Origin: Zobellia galactanivorans
GTDB taxonomy: Bacteria > Bacteroidota > Bacteroidia > Flavobacteriales > Flavobacteriaceae
Reading direction: 5' to 3'
Assembly (NCBI RefSeq): GCF_000973105.1
Contig: NC_015844.1
Span: 3,158,501 to 3,222,500, forward strand
Length of the DNA stretch: 64,000 nt
The notes beneath the pieces were generated by a model. The model did no database searches. It was not told where the DNA came from and was given only the letters and a program-made list of their open reading frames with translations. The position numbers and the translations under genes are program-made. Numbering within the stretch: the stretch's first letter is position 1; each line of letters begins with the position of its first letter. Positions 61,398 to 64,000 of the stretch are shown piece after piece.

Positions 61398-64000
61398 CTA
61401 TCTAGGAATACTGTTACTCCTCATAGTTTCAGTAATTGTTTTACCTCCGCCAAAGAAATTTATCGTTGCTACACTATTAGGGTCGTTACCTGTACTATGA
61501 TTTCCAGTGACTTTGATACTACCTGAAGATGGAAGAGTAAATGAAGCAGTTTCAGAACTGTTATAAAAACAACCACCCGCTTGTGCACCGGTGCCACATA
61601 CCGTCCAATTAAAACGGCTTCCACTGCTTAGATTAGCACCTCCATTACCTGTAACACTTATGCTAACGGTAACACTGAGATTGGCCGGTCCACTTAATGT
61701 TCCTGTACTGAGATCCCATGTTAATTCATTAGGGTAAATCGTTATTATAATCGTTTTAGAATCTTCTGCACCATTGCTATCAGTAACTGTTAAAGTAACA
61801 GTAAAGGTACCTGGGGCAACATATTGATAGGTATCATTTGCTAATGTACTTGTCGCTCCGGGCTCACCAAAATCCCATAAATAGCTCAAGGTATCGGTAT
61901 CACCAAAATCTGGATCATCAGATGTGTCGCCTGTAAATTTCACCGTCAATCCGGGTGCTCCACTGGTGAAATCGGCCGAAGCCTGTGCTGTAGGTTTTCG
62001 ATTTGCTATCGTTACCTCAAGGGCCGTGGAGCCCGATACACTAGAACCGTCCGTTGCCGTAGCAATAATGTTCGTATTGCCGTCGGATACCGCGGTAACC
62101 AAACCTGTAGTCGCGTTGACCGTTGCCACGGACGTGTCACTGGAGGTCCAGGTCACCGTCCGATTGTCCGCGTCGATCGGAAGTACATCCGCGCTGAACT
62201 GTTCCGTCTCATTATCCGGGATACTAGACCTGTCGCTCGAGACCGTTATGTTAGTGACCAACTTTGGGGAGGCCGTTACCTGAAGTGGGGCCGTACCCGT
62301 TACGCCTGAACCATCGGTCGCCGTAGCAATAATGTTCGTATTGCCGTCGGATACCGCGGTGACCAGACCTGTAGTCGCGTTGACCGTTGCCACGGACGTG
62401 TCACTGGAGGTCCAGCTTACCGCCCGATTGTCCGCGTCGATCGGAAGTACATCCGCGCTGAACTGTTCCGTCTCATTATCCGGGATACTAGACCTGTCGC
62501 TCGAGACCGTTATGTTAGTGACCAACTTTGGGGAGGCCGTTACCTGAAGTGGGGCCGTACCCGTTACGCCTGAACCATCGGTCGCCGTAGCAATAATGTT
62601 CGTATTGCCGTCGGATACCGCGGTGACCAGACCTGTAGTCGCGTTGACCGTTGCCACGGACGTGTCACTGGAGGTCCAGCTTACCGCCCGATTGTCCGCG
62701 TCGATCGGAAGTACATCCGCGCTGAACTGTTCCGTCTCATTATCCAGGATACTAGACCTGTCGCTCGAGACCGTTATGTTAGTGACCAACTTTGGGGAGG
62801 CCGTTACCTGAAGTGGGGCCGTACCCGTTACGCCTGAACCATCGGTCGCCGTAGCAATAATGTTCGTATTGCCGTCGGATACCGCGGTAACCAGACCTGT
62901 AGTCGCGTTGACCGTTGCCACGGACGTGTCACTGGAGGTCCAGGTCACCGTCCGATTGTCCGCGTCGATCGGAAGTACATCCGCGCTGAACTGTTCCGTC
63001 TCATTATCCGGGATACTAGACCTGTCGCTCGAGACCGTTATGTTAGTGACCAACTTTGGGGAGGCCGTTACCTGAAGTGGGGCCGTACCCGTTACGCCTG
63101 AACCATCGGTCGCCGTAGCAATAATGTTCGTATTGCCGTCGGATACCGCGGTGACCAGACCTGTAGTCGCGTTGACCGTTGCCACGGACGTGTCACTGGA
63201 GGTCCAGCTTACCGCCCGATTGTCCGCGTCGATCGGAAGTACATCCGCACTGAACTGTTCCGTCTCATTATCCGGGATACTAGACCTGACGCTCGAGACC
63301 GTTATGCCCGTGACGGGCGCCTCCGTTTCCAAAATCGATACCGTAACGGTTGCAAAAGCGTCATTGCCCACGTTACCGTCGTTAATGGTATAACCGAACG
63401 TGGCATCCCCGGTATAATCACCGGAACTGGTGAATACGATTTCCTGTCCTTCGATTGTAAACGAACCTGCATTTATGGGCTGTACGCCAAGAACACCGGA
63501 TATTACCAGGTCGGAGTTTGGATTATCAACATCTGAATCGTTATCGATGACATTGATGCGTACGGTTTCTCCCAATTCTACTGCGGCTCTATCGTCATTG
63601 GCAACGGGGGGCTGGTTTGCGGCAACGTCAACGTTCACGGTCCAGACCTGTGGGTTACCGTTCTCGGCGGTCACCGTATAGTTCACGGGCTGGCTGAAAT
63701 CCTGTTGCGAGGCCGGACCGGGTTCAATATTGGCCCCAGTGGAAATATCCAATTGGGAGGGAACTACGTTCAGGTCCGTTCCGTTCGGTACGTTCACCGT
63801 TATGGTATGGTTCACATCGTTTATGGCCACACTGTTCTGAACGGGCAGCGCAAAACCCGTTATCGCGTTGTCACTTCCCGTTGGCTGGGATACGGTCACG
63901 TTCACCGTCCATACCTGCGGCGTTCCCGTCTCGGGGCTCACCGTATAGGTAACGGCCCCTGAGAAGTCCCGGACCTGGCCGATGGCCGGTGCTACGGTCG
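61398..64000 (-). CDS. Giant surface protein with tandem Ig-like repeats, C-terminal part (5' end beyond window)
   Basis: The minus-strand frame is open through the right edge and ends at TAG 61398, giving at least 866 residues. The visible order starts with two DUF5018-like repeats with TVSPETGTPQVWTVNV and AENGNPQVWTVNVDV. A cadherin-like/VCBS-type domain follows (PPVANDDRAAVELGETVRIN). Next come five BIG_2-type Ig repeats of 88 residues, a PKD domain (ASADFTSGAPGLTVKFTGDT, YLWDFGEPGATSTL) and a unique 110-residue C-terminus with a CGTGAQAGGCF motif. The C-terminal end does not show a type IX secretion signal that I recognise. A cell-surface adhesin role is likely. The DNA of the five Ig repeats is nearly identical. 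Confidence 0.85.
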   Translation of the reverse strand, partial: TVAPAIGQVRDFSGAVTYTVSPETGTPQVWTVNVTVSQPTGSDNAITGFALPVQNSVAINDVNHTITVNVPNGTDLNVVPSQLDISTGANIEPGPASQQDFSQPVNYTVTAENGNPQVWTVNVDVAANQPPVANDDRAAVELGETVRINVIDNDSDVDNPNSDLVISGVLGVQPINAGSFTIEGQEIVFTSSGDYTGDATFGYTINDGNVGNDAFATVTVSILETEAPVTGITVSSVRSSIPDNETEQFSADVLPIDADNRAVSWTSSDTSVATVNATTGLVTAVSDGNTNIIATATDGSGVTGTAPLQVTASPKLVTNITVSSDRSSIPDNETEQFSADVLPIDADNRTVTWTSSDTSVATVNATTGLVTAVSDGNTNIIATATDGSGVTGTAPLQVTASPKLVTNITVSSDRSSILDNETEQFSADVLPIDADNRAVSWTSSDTSVATVNATTGLVTAVSDGNTNIIATATDGSGVTGTAPLQVTASPKLVTNITVSSDRSSIPDNETEQFSADVLPIDADNRAVSWTSSDTSVATVNATTGLVTAVSDGNTNIIATATDGSGVTGTAPLQVTASPKLVTNITVSSDRSSIPDNETEQFSADVLPIDADNRTVTWTSSDTSVATVNATTGLVTAVSDGNTNIIATATDGSSVSGSTALEVTIANRKPTAQASADFTSGAPGLTVKFTGDTSDDPDFGDTDTLSYLWDFGEPGATSTLANDTYQYVAPGTFTVTLTVTDSNGAEDSKTIIITIYPNELTWDLSTGTLSGPANLSVTVSISVTGNGGANLSSGSRFNWTVCGTGAQAGGCFYNSSETASFTLPSSGSIKVTGNHSTGNDPNSVATINFFGGGKTITETMRSNSIPR
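62020..63310. repeat. Five near-identical 264-bp tandem repeats inside the surface protein gene
   Basis: The 14-mer ATGTTCGTATTGCC recurs at 62068, 62332, 62596, 62860 and 63124, exactly 264 bp apart, with nearly all intervening bases identical. Copies differ at a few codons, for example RAVSW versus RTVTW at one site and Pro versus Leu in SSIPD/SSILD. The array is in frame (88 codons), so copy number can vary without breaking the gene. Confidence 0.95.

Noticed and set aside
62332-63393. Repeated plus-strand frames opposite the Ig-like repeats
   Set aside because: They are antisense shadows repeated every 264 bp; the minus strand carries the recognisable domains.
61398-64000. Type IX secretion sorting domain on the giant surface protein
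   Set aside because: The last residues do not show the conserved motifs of the C-terminal sorting domain that I know; secretion route left open.

Overview
The window looks like a chromosomal segment of a member of the Flavobacteriaceae (Bacteroidota). The evidence is the tmRNA tag GENNYALAA, several promoters of the Bacteroidota type (TTTG, then TAnnTTTG), a TonB-dependent receptor with an N-terminal carboxypeptidase-like domain, fused SecDF, and family-typical proteins (DUF2911, DUF4198, DUF6503-like). A marine Zobellia/Maribacter-like host is only a guess.

Region 1 (1 to about 16,307) is an accessory island that runs off the left edge and ends exactly at the 3' end of ssrA. From right to left it reads as an integrated mobilizable plasmid: a membrane protein, a helix-turn-helix protein, a Rep_3-type initiator with a 21-bp iteron array, a primase-like protein, an RHH MobC-like protein, an HUH relaxase, a one-TM protein, ParA and an RHH partner. 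Next come a long hairpin element that I read as a minus-strand RNA, a zinc-ribbon protein of unknown function, a SRAP (YedK/HMCES) protein and a small unknown protein. The last two are bracketed by a 27-bp repeat. An orphan ParD-like antitoxin follows, then a complete type I restriction-modification operon (hsdR, hsdM, hsdS) whose fourth gene is cut by the window edge. No integrase is visible; it may lie further left.

Region 2 (16,308 to about 17,055) holds ssrA, its terminator, two inverted repeats just upstream, and a folded RNA-like element of a kind I recall from Flavobacteria.

Region 3 (17,056 to 60,900) is ordinary chromosome with higher GC. It holds a lysine/alanine-dehydrogenase-like enzyme, a secreted PHP phosphoesterase, an iron-uptake cluster (TonB receptor, DUF4198, DUF3325-like, DUF3649-like and PepSY proteins, plus a divergent AraC regulator sharing a palindromic operator), kdsA, two tandem paralogous secreted proteins, typA, a lipoprotein, a polyphosphate-glucokinase-like enzyme, a sulfatase, a membrane protein fused to a degenerate Nudix domain, an EEP nuclease-like protein and an FtsE-like ATPase. 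It continues with a large TPR protein paired with an outer-membrane barrel, a di-heme lipoprotein with thrombospondin-type-3 repeats, an OmpA-family protein, a NIPSNAP protein, a NYN/OST-HTH protein, a YtcJ-like amidohydrolase, DUF2911, asnB, gyrB, mdh, secDF and a two-domain ABC ATPase.

Region 4 (61,398 to the right edge) is the C-terminal part of a giant surface protein on the minus strand. It has five near-identical 264-bp Ig-like repeats, a PKD domain and a unique C-terminus; its start lies outside the window.

The most promising candidates for something undescribed are the hairpin RNA plus zinc-ribbon protein at 8,776-9,851, the repeat-bracketed SRAP cassette, and the unknown fourth gene of the restriction operon.
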